DNA of 64,000 bases from Agrobacterium fabrum str. C58 (GCF_000092025.1 NC_003063.2:1307501-1371500); one strand, 5' to 3'. Positions 38,159 through 47,560 are shown, numbered from the stretch's first letter. The notes: a model not told the origin generated them from the letters alone. Translations and numbers: made by a program.

Positions 38159-41114
38159 GGAGCTTCTCATTCTCAGGGTCGAAGAAAACCGGATGGCAGA
38201 GGCGGGCGGCGGTGAACTCGTTGCGCAGACCGTTCCAGACCATGACTTCCTCGCCGTGGCGGGCAGCACCGTTCTTGACGAGGGCGAGGCCGATGGTCGA
38301 GTCGAGGTGCGGTGAGAACGCGCTTGAGGTCACATAACCCTGATCGTTTTCCAGCGTTGCCGCAGCATCCCTGGCGAGAATATGCGAGCCGCTCCGGAAG
38401 GAGTGGCCGGGATCAAGCGGCATGACGCCAACGAGGCCTGGACGGTTCGCTGCCGAAAGGCCCTCGCGCTCCAGCATCCGCCGGCCGATGAAATCGGCCT
38501 TGGTGGTGGAAACCATTTTACCGAAGCCGAGATCGGCGGGCACCACCGTGCCATTGATCTCATTATGGGTGACATGGCCCTTTTCGATCCGCAGCACGCC
38601 GAGCGCCTCGACGCCATAGGGCATGATGCCTTCGGGCGCGCCCGCTTCCATCAGCGCATCGGCAACGCTCTCGCCGTAACCGGCGGGGACGGCAAGCTCG
38701 TAAGCCAGTTCGCCGGAGAAGGAAATCCGGAACAGGCGCCCATGCAATTGCCCGCCAAACAGCGAGACTTCTTTGGCGGCAAGGAAGGGGAAGGCCTCAT
38801 CCGAAATGTCGTCATCGACGATCCTTTGAAGAATGTCCCGTGCCTTTGGCCCGGCAATCGCCATTTGCGCCCATTGGTCGGTGACGGAGGCGAGCCGCAC
38901 GTCGAGATCCGGCCAGAGCGCCTGGGCGCAGAATTCCAGATGGTTCATCACACCAGCGGCATAGGCCGTGGTGGTCGTCATGAAGAAGCGGTTTTCCTCC
39001 AGCCGGCTGGTGGTCCCGTCGTCATAAATCATGCCGTCTTCGCGCAGCATCAGGCCATAACGCGCCTTGCCGACCGGTAGCTTGAGAAAGGCGTTGCAAT
39101 AAACCCGGTTGAGAAATTCGGCGGCGTCCTTGCCACAGATTTCGATCTTGCCAAGCATCGAGACGTCGCAGAGCCCGGCATTTTTGCGGACGTTCAATAC
39201 CTCGCGGTCGACGCTTTCCCGCCAGCCGCTTTCGCCTTTGCGGGGAAACCAGGAGGAGCGATACCAGAGACCGGTTTCAACGAAGACCGCGCCGTTTTTC
39301 TCGGCCCAGCCATGCAGCGGCGATTTGCGAGCCGGCTGGAAATGATGGCCGTGATAGGCTCCTGTCAGGGCGCCGAAAGAGACGGGCGTATAAAAAGGCC
39401 GGAAGGTGGTCGTGCCGACCTCCGCCGGGGAAACCCCACGCGCTTCGGCCAGCAGCCCGACGGCATTGACATTGGAAAGCTTGCCCTGATCGGTCGCCAT
39501 GCCGTTTGTCGTATAACGCTTGGCCAGTTCGACATGGCCATAACCTTCACGGATGGCGAGGCCCAGATCCTTGCGATGAACATCGTTCTGGTAGTCGATA
39601 AAGGCTTTCGCCTTGATGCCGGGGATGGACCAGAGCGCCTTTGCGGGAGGAGCCACGATATCGTTTTCCACCATGCCGAATGCGGGTGCGGTCGCTGCAA
39701 AACCGAGGTTTTGCGCAAGTGCCGCGCCCTTTCGCCCGCCATCCTCAAGGCAGGCTGCGATGCCGTTTGTCGCAGATACAGCACCGGCGAGTTCCAGGCC
39801 CTTGAGATTGCCGGGCGCCAGGAAAGCGGCATGGTCTTCCGACCAGACCGGTTTGCCGCCGCGATGGCAGGCGAGATGGATGACCGGGCTGAAACCGCCC
39901 GACATCGCCAGCGCATCGACATTGAGGTTTTCCGTGCGTCCGTTCGCATAAATCTCGATGGCGGAAAGCGCCTTGCCACCCTTTGCATTCGAGACGACGC
40001 CACCCTTGATGACACGCGCCTTGCCGTCATAGCCCGGATGACCCTGCTCGCGACTATCGATGATGGCGGCAAGAGGAATGCCCTGTGCCTCCAGATCGCG
40101 GGCGAGTGCATAACCGCTGTCATTGGTGGTGAAAATCGCCGCCGTTTTGCCGGGGCTGACGGCATAGCGGTTGAGATAGCTGCGCATCGCGCCGGCCATC
40201 ATCACGCCGGGAATGTCGTTGCCGCCAAACACCAGCGGCCGCTCTTCTGCGCCGGTGGCGAGCAGCGCGCGCTTGGCCACAATGCGCCACAGGCGTTCCA
40301 CAGGCACATGCGATTTCGGGTTGGCCAGGTGTTTCTGCACCCGCTCCACCGCGCCGAAGACATTGCCGTCATACCAGCCGAAAGCCGTTGTTCGCGTCAG
40401 CACCGTCACATCAGGCAGGGCTTCGAGTTCGGCGATGCAGCTTGCGGCGAAATCCGCAGCGCTTCTGCCGCCAACGGTCGCGGTTTCGGAAAGAAGCCCG
40501 CCGCCTGCGACGGAATGTTCATCGACGATGATGACGCGCGCGCCAGCGCGGCCGGCGGCAAGGGCTGCCGCAAGTCCTGTAGCGCCCGCGCCGATCACCA
40601 GCAGATCGCAATGCGCCCAGCATTTGTCATAGGCATCCGGGTCCGCCTCGTAGCTCGCCTTGCCGAGACCGGCCGCCTTGCGGATGAAGGGCTCGTAGAT
40701 TTTTTCCCAGAAGGCGGCGGGCCACATGAAGGTCTTGTAGTAAAACCCCGCGCCGAGGAAGGGCGACAGCAGGCCGGTCATTGCGCCTATATCGAAATCG
40801 AGGGAGGGCCAGCGGTTCTGGCTTTTCGCTTCCAGCCCGGCATAAAGCTCCTGCATGGTGGCGCGTGTGTTCGGCTCGGTGCGGCCACCGCTGCCAATGG
40901 TCATCAGCGCATTCGGCTCGGCGGCGCCAGCCGTCAATATGCCGCGCGGGCGGTGATATTTGAAACTGCGGCCGACGAGTTGCTGACCATTGGCGAGCAG
41001 GGCGGAGGCAAGGGTGTCACCCGCAAAGCCTGACATCGTCTTGCCGTCGAAGGTGAAGGAAAGCGGTTTGGAGCGGTCGATCTGACCGCCAGTCTTCAGG
41101 CGGTGGGAACTCAT
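38151..41114 (-). CDS. mgdC: Sarcosine oxidase alpha-like subunit / N-methylglutamate dehydrogenase subunit C
   Basis: 987-residue large subunit of the heterotetrameric oxidase type. In order: an N-terminal ferredoxin-like segment (GFAGDTLASALLANG), a Rossmann NAD-binding domain (LLVIGAGATGLAAALAAG), a pyridine-nucleotide oxidoreductase middle and a C-terminal aminomethyltransferase fold (about residues 600-985) that accepts the methylene group on tetrahydrofolate. It probably oxidises the N-methyl group of N-methylglutamate together with subunit A. The start ATG lies at the canonical MSSHRLK; longer frames would overlap the delta gene. A 573-codon frame on the other strand is a shadow. Confidence 0.88.
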   Translation of the reverse strand: MSSHRLKTGGQIDRSKPLSFTFDGKTMSGFAGDTLASALLANGQQLVGRSFKYHRPRGILTAGAAEPNALMTIGSGGRTEPNTRATMQELYAGLEAKSQNRWPSLDFDIGAMTGLLSPFLGAGFYYKTFMWPAAFWEKIYEPFIRKAAGLGKASYEADPDAYDKCWAHCDLLVIGAGATGLAAALAAGRAGARVIIVDEHSVAGGGLLSETATVGGRSAADFAASCIAELEALPDVTVLTRTTAFGWYDGNVFGAVERVQKHLANPKSHVPVERLWRIVAKRALLATGAEERPLVFGGNDIPGVMMAGAMRSYLNRYAVSPGKTAAIFTTNDSGYALARDLEAQGIPLAAIIDSREQGHPGYDGKARVIKGGVVSNAKGGKALSAIEIYANGRTENLNVDALAMSGGFSPVIHLACHRGGKPVWSEDHAAFLAPGNLKGLELAGAVSATNGIAACLEDGGRKGAALAQNLGFAATAPAFGMVENDIVAPPAKALWSIPGIKAKAFIDYQNDVHRKDLGLAIREGYGHVELAKRYTTNGMATDQGKLSNVNAVGLLAEARGVSPAEVGTTTFRPFYTPVSFGALTGAYHGHHFQPARKSPLHGWAEKNGAVFVETGLWYRSSWFPRKGESGWRESVDREVLNVRKNAGLCDVSMLGKIEICGKDAAEFLNRVYCNAFLKLPVGKARYGLMLREDGMIYDDGTTSRLEENRFFMTTTTAYAAGVMNHLEFCAQALWPDLDVRLASVTDQWAQMAIAGPKARDILQRIVDDDISDEAFPFLAAKEVSLFGGQLHGRLFRISFSGELAYELAVPAGYGESVADALMEAGAPEGIMPYGVEALGVLRIEKGHVTHNEINGTVVPADLGFGKMVSTTKADFIGRRMLEREGLSAANRPGLVGVMPLDPGHSFRSGSHILARDAAATLENDQGYVTSSAFSPHLDSTIGLALVKNGAARHGEEVMVWNGLRNEFTAARLCHPVFFDPENEKLHV

Positions 41115-41386
41115 GCGCTTGTCACTTTCGTCTTTTCGGCAGCGTCGCGGCAGGCGGATATTTCGTGGGTGACGGTATCGCGGGCCACGACCAGCCAGCG
41201 GCGGCAGCCGGAGGTGTGGTGCCAATATTCCTCATAGGAGCCGCGCGGATTGTCGCGCAGATAGACATAGTCGAACCATTCATCGGAGCCAGCATCGGCG
41301 GCGGGCCTTTGGAGGGCTGCACCCTTGACGGTGAATTCTTCCTTGGGTCTTGGCCCGCAATGCGGGCAGGATACGAGACTTGCCAT
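41111..41386 (-). CDS. mgdB: Sarcosine oxidase delta-like subunit / N-methylglutamate dehydrogenase subunit B
   Basis: 91-residue SoxD-family protein. The zinc-binding CPHCG motif near the N-terminus (residues 7-11) and a second cysteine in HTSGCRRW are visible; in the family they hold a structural zinc together with a histidine. It shares a four-base overlap (ATGA) with the alpha-like gene and lies 24 bases after the beta-like gene. Confidence 0.85.
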   Translation of the reverse strand: MASLVSCPHCGPRPKEEFTVKGAALQRPAADAGSDEWFDYVYLRDNPRGSYEEYWHHTSGCRRWLVVARDTVTHEISACRDAAEKTKVTSA

Positions 41387-41410
41387 ATCGAACGTCCTTG
41401 ATCCGCTGGA

Positions 41411-42661
41411 TTAATGAAGGTTGGGCTGGGCGCCCTGGCCTTTTTCATCGATGAGATAACCACGCCGGAAACGATCCAGTCGGAAGGCCGTTGCCGTTTC
41501 CTGCGGTGTGCCGCGTGCGAGAAGATGGGCGAAGCAGAAACCAGAAGCGGGTGTCGCCTTGAAGCCGCCGTAACACCAGCCGGCATTGAGATAGAGATTG
41601 TCGATCGGGGTTTGGTCGATGATCGGCGAGCCGTCCATCGACATATCCATGATGCCGCCCCAGGAACGTAGCACCCGGACGCGGGAAAGCGCCGGTATCA
41701 TCGCCTTGCCGGCTTCCGCCACATGTTCGACCGTCGCCAGATTGCCGCGCTGGGCGTAGGAATTGTAGCCGTCGATATCGCCGCCAAAGACGAGGCCGCC
41801 CTTGTCGGATTGCGAGACGTAAAAATGCCCCGCCCCGAAAGTGACGACGCCATCGATGAAGGGTTTCAGCCCTTCCGACACAAAAGCCTGCAGCACATGG
41901 CTTTCGATCGGCAGTTTCAGCCCGGCCATGGCGGCGACCTGTGAAGAATTGCCCGCCGCTGCCAAAGCCAGCTTGCCGCAGCCGATGAAGCCGCGGCTCG
42001 TCTCGACGCCCACGACCGCGCCGTTTTCGCGGCGGATGCCTGTTACCTCGCACCCCTGGATGATATCGACGCCCCGGCTGTCTGCACCGCGCGCATAACC
42101 CCAGGCGACGGCATCGTGACGGACGGTGCCACCGCGCTTTTGCAGCAATCCACCCTGAATGGGGAAGCGGGCATTGTCGAAATCGAGAAATGGCAACATC
42201 GCCTTGACCGAGGCGCGATCCAGCAAGTCGGCATCGACGCCGTGCAGCCGCATGGCATTGCCGCGCCTTGTATAGGCATCGCGCTGCGCATCCGAGTGGA
42301 AGAGATTGAGCACGCCACGTTGGGAAACCATGGCGTTGAAATTGAAATCCTGCTCCAGCCCTTCCCATAGCTTCATCGAAAGTTCGTAGAACGGGTTATT
42401 GCCCGGCAGCAGATAATTGGAGCGGATGATCGTGGTATTGCGGCCGACATTGCCGGAGCCGATGTAGTTTTTCTCTAGCACGGCGACATTGGTGATGCCG
42501 AATTCCTTGGCGAGATAATAGGCCGTCGCCAGCCCATGCCCGCCGCCGCCAACGATGATGACGTCATAATGCGGTTTCGGCGACACCTCCCGCCATGCGG
42601 GTTTCCACGCCTTGTTGCCGAAAAGGCCGTTCTTGAAAATCGAAAAAGCAGAATAGCGCAT
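41411..42661 (-). CDS. mgdA: Sarcosine oxidase beta-like subunit / N-methylglutamate dehydrogenase subunit A
   Basis: 416-residue FAD-dependent oxidase subunit of the DAO family. The FAD-binding motif VIIVGGGGHGLATAYYLA (about residues 34-51) and the downstream histidine region that carries covalent FMN in sarcosine oxidase are consistent. It carries out the amine oxidation. First gene of the mgdABCD operon; GAGG lies nine bases before the ATG. The intergenic region to the divergent glxA-like regulator is only 90 bases. Confidence 0.88.
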   Translation of the reverse strand: MRYSAFSIFKNGLFGNKAWKPAWREVSPKPHYDVIIVGGGGHGLATAYYLAKEFGITNVAVLEKNYIGSGNVGRNTTIIRSNYLLPGNNPFYELSMKLWEGLEQDFNFNAMVSQRGVLNLFHSDAQRDAYTRRGNAMRLHGVDADLLDRASVKAMLPFLDFDNARFPIQGGLLQKRGGTVRHDAVAWGYARGADSRGVDIIQGCEVTGIRRENGAVVGVETSRGFIGCGKLALAAAGNSSQVAAMAGLKLPIESHVLQAFVSEGLKPFIDGVVTFGAGHFYVSQSDKGGLVFGGDIDGYNSYAQRGNLATVEHVAEAGKAMIPALSRVRVLRSWGGIMDMSMDGSPIIDQTPIDNLYLNAGWCYGGFKATPASGFCFAHLLARGTPQETATAFRLDRFRRGYLIDEKGQGAQPNLH

Positions 42662-42751
42662 CTGGCGTACCTCGAACGATATCGAGCAAGCTTAGCGATG
42701 CCGTTCGGATGGGGATTGCAGATAAGGGACATTATGATTTAAAAAAGAGAC

Positions 42752-43726
42752 ATGACGATCATCGAGCCGAAGAATATCCAGCGCATTGGTTTTATCCTCG
42801 TTCCGAATTTTGCGCTGATGTCCTATGCTTCGGCTGCGGAGCCGTTGCGCGCCGCCAATCTGATCGCTGGAACCGATCTTTACGATGCGGTTCCCCTGTC
42901 TTTTGATGGCGAGGCCGTCAGAAGTTCGTCCGGCATCATTGTTAGCTGTGAGGCGCTTGCCGCTGCCGGCGAGAAATGCCACACGATTTTCGTCTGTGCG
43001 GGCGGCGGGCCGCAGGACTGGACCGCTGCGGAAAATTCTTACGGGACGTTACGGCGGCTGGCGCGGCAGGGTGTCAGGATCGGGAGCATTTCCAGCGGCG
43101 CTTATGTGCTGGCAGCGGCGGGATTGCTGGAAAACCGCGATTTCACCATCCATTGGGAACATGCGCCGGTGCTGAAAGAGGCCTTTGGCCATCTCACGCC
43201 CCGGCAGGCGCGGTTTGTTTTCGATGGCGACCGCATCACCTGCGCCGGCGGCGTTGCCCCCCTCGACATGATGCATGCGATGATTTCGCAGAGAATGGGC
43301 GCACATTTCGCAAGGCGTGTCAGCGACTGGTACCTGCACACGGCCGTCGCCGAACCCGGCGCACCGCAGCGCGGTTCCTCTGCGGAACGTTATGGCACCA
43401 ACCATCCGGCCTTGTTGACCGTGCTGGAAAAAATGGAAACGACAATTGAAAGCCCGCTCGACCGACAGACGATGGCAAAACTGGCGGGCACAAGCGCGCG
43501 CCACCTCGACCGGCTTTTCGCGACCCATCTGAAGTCGAGTTTTCTGGAGACATACCGCGCAATCCGCCTTGATCACGCCCGGCGATTGCTGGAGCAAAGC
43601 CCGCTCTCCATCGCGGAAGTGGCCTTTGCCACCGGTTTTTCCAGTGCAGGTCATTTTTCAGGGAGCTTCAAGACCCGCTTCGGCCAGACGCCGAATGCCA
43701 TGCGGCAAAGATTTCCTCTGAATTAA
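42752..43726 (+). CDS. glxA: GlxA-family regulator (GATase1-like domain plus AraC helix-turn-helix)
   Basis: 324-residue regulator. The N-terminal two-thirds is a DJ-1/PfpI-like domain (RIGFILVPNFALMSYASAAEPLRAAN in outline and ISSGAYVLAAAG), without a convincing catalytic cysteine. The C-terminal 95 residues are an AraC helix-turn-helix pair (MAKLAGTSARHLDRLF; IAEVAFATGFSSAGHFSGSF). In Sinorhizobium meliloti a GlxA protein of this type precedes glxBCD. It is divergent from mgdABCD and probably activates both operons in response to an N-methylated compound; the ligand is inferred. Confidence 0.86.
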   Translation: MTIIEPKNIQRIGFILVPNFALMSYASAAEPLRAANLIAGTDLYDAVPLSFDGEAVRSSSGIIVSCEALAAAGEKCHTIFVCAGGGPQDWTAAENSYGTLRRLARQGVRIGSISSGAYVLAAAGLLENRDFTIHWEHAPVLKEAFGHLTPRQARFVFDGDRITCAGGVAPLDMMHAMISQRMGAHFARRVSDWYLHTAVAEPGAPQRGSSAERYGTNHPALLTVLEKMETTIESPLDRQTMAKLAGTSARHLDRLFATHLKSSFLETYRAIRLDHARRLLEQSPLSIAEVAFATGFSSAGHFSGSFKTRFGQTPNAMRQRFPLN

Positions 43727-43733
43727 AATAGTT

Positions 43734-43746
43734 TTCCTGTAAGGAA
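43734..43746. promoter_or_regulatory. Palindrome before the XRE-cupin regulator
   Basis: TTCCTGTAAGGAA, 5-bp perfect arms around GTA, lies 13-30 bases before the possible starts of the XRE gene. A related half-site TTCCTG (44466-44471) with a GGAA ten bases on lies before mgsA. It may be the site of the XRE protein itself. Confidence 0.4.
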
Positions 43747-43774
43747 GGGAAACACGATAATGCCGGAGGACACC

Positions 43775-44440
43775 ATGGCCAAGGATGCCAACCAGAGCGA
43801 CGCTGCGCAGTTCCTGTCGCAGGACCCGCATGCCGTTCGCGAGCCGAGGGTCAACAATCTGGAAATGGCAATCGGCCACGAGGTTCGCGCCTATCGCAAG
43901 AAGCTCGGCATTACCGTCACCGATCTTGCATCGGCGACCGGCGTATCCGTGGGCATGCTCTCGAAGATCGAGAACGGCAATATCTCGCCGTCGCTCACCA
44001 CGCTGCAAACGCTCTCCAAGGCGCTGGGCGTGCCGATCACGGCCTTCTTCCGTGGTTTCGAGGAGCCGCGCAGCGCCACTTTCGTCAAGGCGGGGCAGGG
44101 GGTGAATATCGAGCGCCGCGGCACCCGCGCCGGTCATCAATACAGCCTGCTTGGCCATATCGACAACAATACCAGCGGCGTCACCGTCGAGCCCTATCTC
44201 ATCACGCTCACCACGGATTCGGATGTGTTCCCGACCTTCCAGCATGAAGGCATGGAGTTTCTCTACATGCTGGAAGGCGAGGTGGTCTATCGCCATGGCG
44301 AACAGCTTTTCACCATGCAGGCCGGCGATAGCCTGTTTTTCGACGCCGATGCGCCGCACGGGCCGGAAGAGCTGGTAAAACTTCCCGCGCGTTATCTATC
44401 GATCATTTCCTATCCGCAACGGCGGATGACCAGTGATTGA
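43775..44440 (+). CDS. XRE-cupin transcriptional regulator
   Basis: 221-residue regulator with an N-terminal XRE helix-turn-helix (about residues 30-88; RKKLGITVTDLASATGVSVG, then MLSKIENGNISPSLTTLQ) and a C-terminal cupin sensing domain (about 140-215; HEGMEFLYMLEGEVVYRHGE). Proteins of this class control polyamine, amine or amino-acid pathways. ATG 43775 has GGAGGA five bases before it; ATG 43760 is the alternative, adding five residues. It lies between glxA and mgsA in the same direction. A palindrome TTCCTGTAAGGAA just upstream could be its own operator. Confidence 0.87.
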   Translation: MAKDANQSDAAQFLSQDPHAVREPRVNNLEMAIGHEVRAYRKKLGITVTDLASATGVSVGMLSKIENGNISPSLTTLQTLSKALGVPITAFFRGFEEPRSATFVKAGQGVNIERRGTRAGHQYSLLGHIDNNTSGVTVEPYLITLTTDSDVFPTFQHEGMEFLYMLEGEVVYRHGEQLFTMQAGDSLFFDADAPHGPEELVKLPARYLSIISYPQRRMTSD

Positions 44441-44475
44441 GATTTTGCCTTAGAAGAAAAAAATATTCCTGATAG

Positions 44476-44495
44476 TTGACGGAATGGAATTCCAT
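44476..44495 (+). promoter_or_regulatory. Probable mgs promoter with palindrome
   Basis: TTGACG (44476-44481) resembles a -35 box, and the perfect 12-bp palindrome ATGGAATTCCAT (44484-44495) follows in what would be the spacer. This lies 42 bases upstream of mgsA and is a good candidate operator for one of the two nearby regulators. Confidence 0.45.
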
Positions 44496-44536
44496 ATGTT
44501 AGCCCTTCATGCAGAAACGAATGGAGGTGCCTGTCG

Positions 44537-45442
44537 ATGTGCGGCATTGTTGGACTATTCCTGAAAGACAAAAGCCTTGAACCGCAGCTGGGTCAGCTGC
44601 TTTCGGACATGCTCGTCACCATGACCGATCGTGGGCCGGATTCAGCCGGCATCGCGATCTATGGAGGTGCGGCCGATGGCCGCGCGAAAGTGACGATCCA
44701 GTCGGCCGATCCCACCACTGATTTTTCCGGCCTTGCCGAAGCGCTGAAGGAAAACGGCGTTGAAGCCTCGGTCACGGTGAAAAGCACCCATGCGGTGCTG
44801 GATATTCCGTCGCAGAAGCTTGACGGTATTCGTGCGGTTCTCGCCGCCATCCGGCCGAATGTGCGGGTGATGGGCTCTGGCGACAGTGTGGAAATCTACA
44901 AGGAAACCGGCCTGCCGAAGGATGTCGTCACCCGTTTCGACGTCCGTTCCATGGCCGGCAGCCATGGCATCGGCCACACCCGCATGGCGACGGAATCGGC
45001 GGTGACGACGCTTGGCGCGCATCCCTTCTCCACCGGTGCCGACCAGTGCCTGGTGCATAATGGTTCGCTTTCCAACCACAATAATCTGCGCCGCGAACTG
45101 GTGCGCGAGGGCATGACGTTCGAGACCCAGAACGACTCGGAAGTGGCGGCCGCCTATCTCACGGCGGAAATGGCCAAGGGCAAGGATCTGGGCGAGGCAC
45201 TGACAAGTGCGCTCGACGATCTCGACGGTTTCTTCACCTTCGTCGTCGGCACCAAATCCGGTTTCGGCGTGGTGCGCGACCCCATCGCCTGCAAGCCGGC
45301 AGTCATGGCCGAGACCGATCAATACGTCGCTTTCGGTTCGGAATATCGCGCTCTGGTCAACCTGCCCGACATTGAAAATGCCCGGGTGTGGGAGCCGGAA
45401 CCGGCGACCGTCTATTTCTGGGACCATGAAAAGGCTGCCTGA
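44537..45442 (+). CDS. mgsA: N-methylglutamate synthase subunit A (GlxB, glutamine amidotransferase class II)
   Basis: 301-residue class II glutamine amidotransferase. Cys2 at the mature N-terminus (MCGIVG) is the nucleophile. Downstream are GHTRMATES (Arg for glutamine binding), HNGSLSNHNNL and the DDSE-like NDSEVAAAY. It is similar to the amidotransferase domain of large glutamate synthase. In N-methylglutamate synthase this subunit processes gamma-glutamylmethylamide so that methylamine instead of ammonia reaches the synthase. GGAGGT lies eight bases before the ATG. Confidence 0.88.
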   Translation: MCGIVGLFLKDKSLEPQLGQLLSDMLVTMTDRGPDSAGIAIYGGAADGRAKVTIQSADPTTDFSGLAEALKENGVEASVTVKSTHAVLDIPSQKLDGIRAVLAAIRPNVRVMGSGDSVEIYKETGLPKDVVTRFDVRSMAGSHGIGHTRMATESAVTTLGAHPFSTGADQCLVHNGSLSNHNNLRRELVREGMTFETQNDSEVAAAYLTAEMAKGKDLGEALTSALDDLDGFFTFVVGTKSGFGVVRDPIACKPAVMAETDQYVAFGSEYRALVNLPDIENARVWEPEPATVYFWDHEKAA

Positions 45443-45479
45443 GACCCGTCATCGGCGCCTGTTTTGAAAGTCATAATCC

Positions 45480-46166
45480 ATGCCAGTTTTCGATCTCTCC
45501 CACACGCCCTTGCGTGAATTGAATAGCGCACTTCACGGTCTTTCCTCCGGTGTCAACGATACCGAATTCGAAGTCGTCAATCCGCGCGGCCACCATGCCG
45601 TCGCTGTCGGCATCGACAGCCCCGTTACCGTCGATGTGCACGGTTCGGTCGGTTATTATTGTGCCGGCATGAATGATGGCGGCACTGTTACCGTTCATGG
45701 TTCGGCCGGGCCCGGTGTCGCTGAGAACATGATGTCGGGCACCGTCGTCATCGAGGGCGATGCCTCGCAATATGCCGGTGCCACAGGCCGCGGCGGGCTG
45801 CTGGTCATCAAGGGTAATGCCGCCTCGCGCTGCGGCATTTCCATGAAGGGCATCGATATCGTCGTGAAGGGAAATATCGGCCATATGTCTGCCTTCATGG
45901 GCCAGTCCGGCCATCTCGTCGTTTGTGGCGATGCTGGCGATGCGCTCGGCGATTCCCTTTATGAGGCGAAGCTTTTCGTGCGCGGCTCGGTCAAAAGCCT
46001 GGGTGCCGACTGCATCGAAAAAGAGATGCGGCCCGAACATCTCGAAAAGCTCGCAGAACTCCTCGAAAAGGCCGGCGTCTCGGATGTTCGGCCGGAAGAG
46101 TTCAAGCGCTACGGCTCTGCCCGCACGCTCTATAATTTCAACATCGACAACGCCGACGCGTATTGA
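45480..46166 (+). CDS. mgsB: N-methylglutamate synthase subunit B (GlxC, GltB C-terminal-like)
   Basis: 228-residue protein made largely of right-handed beta-helix repeats (repeated G-x-V-x-V-x-G pattern: VTVDVHGSVGYY, GGTVTVHGSAG, GTVVIEGDASQ, GLLVIKGNAAS). It corresponds to the C-terminal structural domain of the large glutamate synthase subunit. It has no catalytic residues itself and holds the amidotransferase and synthase parts together. Lies between mgsA and mgsC with gaps of 37 and 16 bases. Confidence 0.87.
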   Translation: MPVFDLSHTPLRELNSALHGLSSGVNDTEFEVVNPRGHHAVAVGIDSPVTVDVHGSVGYYCAGMNDGGTVTVHGSAGPGVAENMMSGTVVIEGDASQYAGATGRGGLLVIKGNAASRCGISMKGIDIVVKGNIGHMSAFMGQSGHLVVCGDAGDALGDSLYEAKLFVRGSVKSLGADCIEKEMRPEHLEKLAELLEKAGVSDVRPEEFKRYGSARTLYNFNIDNADAY

Positions 46167-46182
46167 GGCGAGGGATATTCAG

Positions 46183-47511
46183 ATGAGCTATCACAACCCC
46201 TTCACCCCGCCGCGTAAATCCGCGACCTTCGACGACCACACGCTGGCGGAAATCCGCCGCGCAGCCGCGACCGGCATCTATGACATTCGCGGCGCAGGCA
46301 CCAAGCGCAAGGTGCCGCATTTCGACGACCTGCTGTTTCTCGGCGCCTCCATCTCGCGTTATCCGCTCGAAGGTTATCGTGAGAAATGCGATACGACCGT
46401 GACGCTCGGCACGCGCTTCGCCAAGAAGCCGATCACGCTGAAAACGCCGATCACCATTGCCGGCATGAGTTTTGGCGCGCTTTCGGGCAACGCCAAGGAA
46501 GCGCTCGGCCGTGGTGCGACCATTGCCGGCACCTCCACGACGACGGGCGACGGCGGCATGACGGATGAGGAACGCGGCCACAGCCAGACGCTGGTTTACC
46601 AGTATCTGCCCTCGCGTTACGGCATGAACCCGAAGGATCTGCGCCGTGCCGATGCCATCGAGGTCGTGGTCGGCCAGGGCGCGAAGCCGGGCGGCGGCGG
46701 CATGCTGCTCGGCCAGAAGATTTCTGATCGCGTCGCCAATATGCGCAACCTGCCAAAGGGCATCGACCAGCGATCCGCCTGCCGCCACCCTGATTGGACT
46801 GGTCCTGATGATCTGGAAATCAAGATCCTCGAACTGCGCGAAATCACCGACTGGGAAAAGCCGATCTACATCAAGGTCGGTGGTGCGCGGCCCTATTACG
46901 ACACAGCCTTGGCGGTGAAGGCAGGTGCCGATGTGGTGGTGCTTGATGGCATGCAGGGCGGCACGGCTGCCACGCAGGATGTCTTCATCGAAAATGTCGG
47001 CATGCCCACACTTGCCTGCATTCGCCCCGCCGTTCAGGCGCTTCAGGATCTCGGCATGCACCGCAAGGTGCAACTGATCGTCTCCGGCGGTATCCGTTCG
47101 GGTGCCGATGTTGCCAAGGCGCTGGCGCTTGGTGCGGATGCTGTCGCCATCGGCACGGCGGCGCTGGTGGCGCTGGGTGATAACGATCCGCATTGGGAAG
47201 AGGAATATCAGAAACTCGGCACCACGGCCGGCGCTTATGATGACTGGCACGAAGGCAAAGACCCCGCCGGCATCACCACGCAGGATCCCGAACTGGCCGC
47301 GCGTCTCGATCCCGTCGCCGCCGGTCGCCGCCTTGCCAACTACCTGAAGGTCATGACGCTCGAAGCGCAGACCATCGCGCGCGCCTGCGGCAAGAACCAT
47401 CTCCATAATCTGGAGCCGGAAGATCTGGTGGCGCTGACCATGGAGGCGGCTGCCATGGCGCAGGTTCCGCTGGCGGGAACGAACTGGTTCCCGGGGAAAG
47501 GCAGCTTTTAA
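46183..47511 (+). CDS. mgsC: N-methylglutamate synthase subunit C (GlxD, FMN-binding glutamate-synthase-like)
   Basis: 442-residue TIM-barrel synthase of the glutamate synthase central/FMN domain type. The FMN-phosphate region GGIRSGADVAKALALGADAVAIGTAAL and the KPGGGGMLLGQKI segment are characteristic in outline. It forms N-methylglutamate from 2-oxoglutarate and the methylamine delivered by MgsA. The ATG at 46183 follows GAGGG; the 86-residue extension upstream overlaps mgsB and is rejected. A terminator-like hairpin follows at 47525-47560. Confidence 0.9.
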   Translation: MSYHNPFTPPRKSATFDDHTLAEIRRAAATGIYDIRGAGTKRKVPHFDDLLFLGASISRYPLEGYREKCDTTVTLGTRFAKKPITLKTPITIAGMSFGALSGNAKEALGRGATIAGTSTTTGDGGMTDEERGHSQTLVYQYLPSRYGMNPKDLRRADAIEVVVGQGAKPGGGGMLLGQKISDRVANMRNLPKGIDQRSACRHPDWTGPDDLEIKILELREITDWEKPIYIKVGGARPYYDTALAVKAGADVVVLDGMQGGTAATQDVFIENVGMPTLACIRPAVQALQDLGMHRKVQLIVSGGIRSGADVAKALALGADAVAIGTAALVALGDNDPHWEEEYQKLGTTAGAYDDWHEGKDPAGITTQDPELAARLDPVAAGRRLANYLKVMTLEAQTIARACGKNHLHNLEPEDLVALTMEAAAMAQVPLAGTNWFPGKGSF

Positions 47512-47524
47512 GCCACAAAGAACG

Positions 47525-47560
47525 GACGGGCGCATTTGGGAGGATGTGCCCGTCTTTTTT
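47525..47560 (+). terminator. Terminator between mgsC and gmaS
   Basis: Ten-base stem GACGGGCGCA/TGTGCCCGTC (one G.T pair) with a ten-base loop and six T after it. It would end the mgsABC transcript; the following gmaS start codon is 36 bases downstream, so gmaS either depends on read-through or has a promoter overlapping this hairpin. Confidence 0.8.

Noticed and set aside
39312..41033. 573-codon plus-strand frame
   Set aside because: It is the shadow of the sarcosine-oxidase-alpha-like gene on the other strand, whose domains are clear.
37610..42661. Annotation as sarcosine oxidase proper
   Set aside because: Kept as an alternative only; the linked mgsABC and gmaS-like genes favour N-methylglutamate dehydrogenase.
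46138..47535. 465-codon minus-strand frame
   Set aside because: Antisense to mgsC, with low-complexity arginine/histidine-rich composition typical of GC-rich shadow frames.
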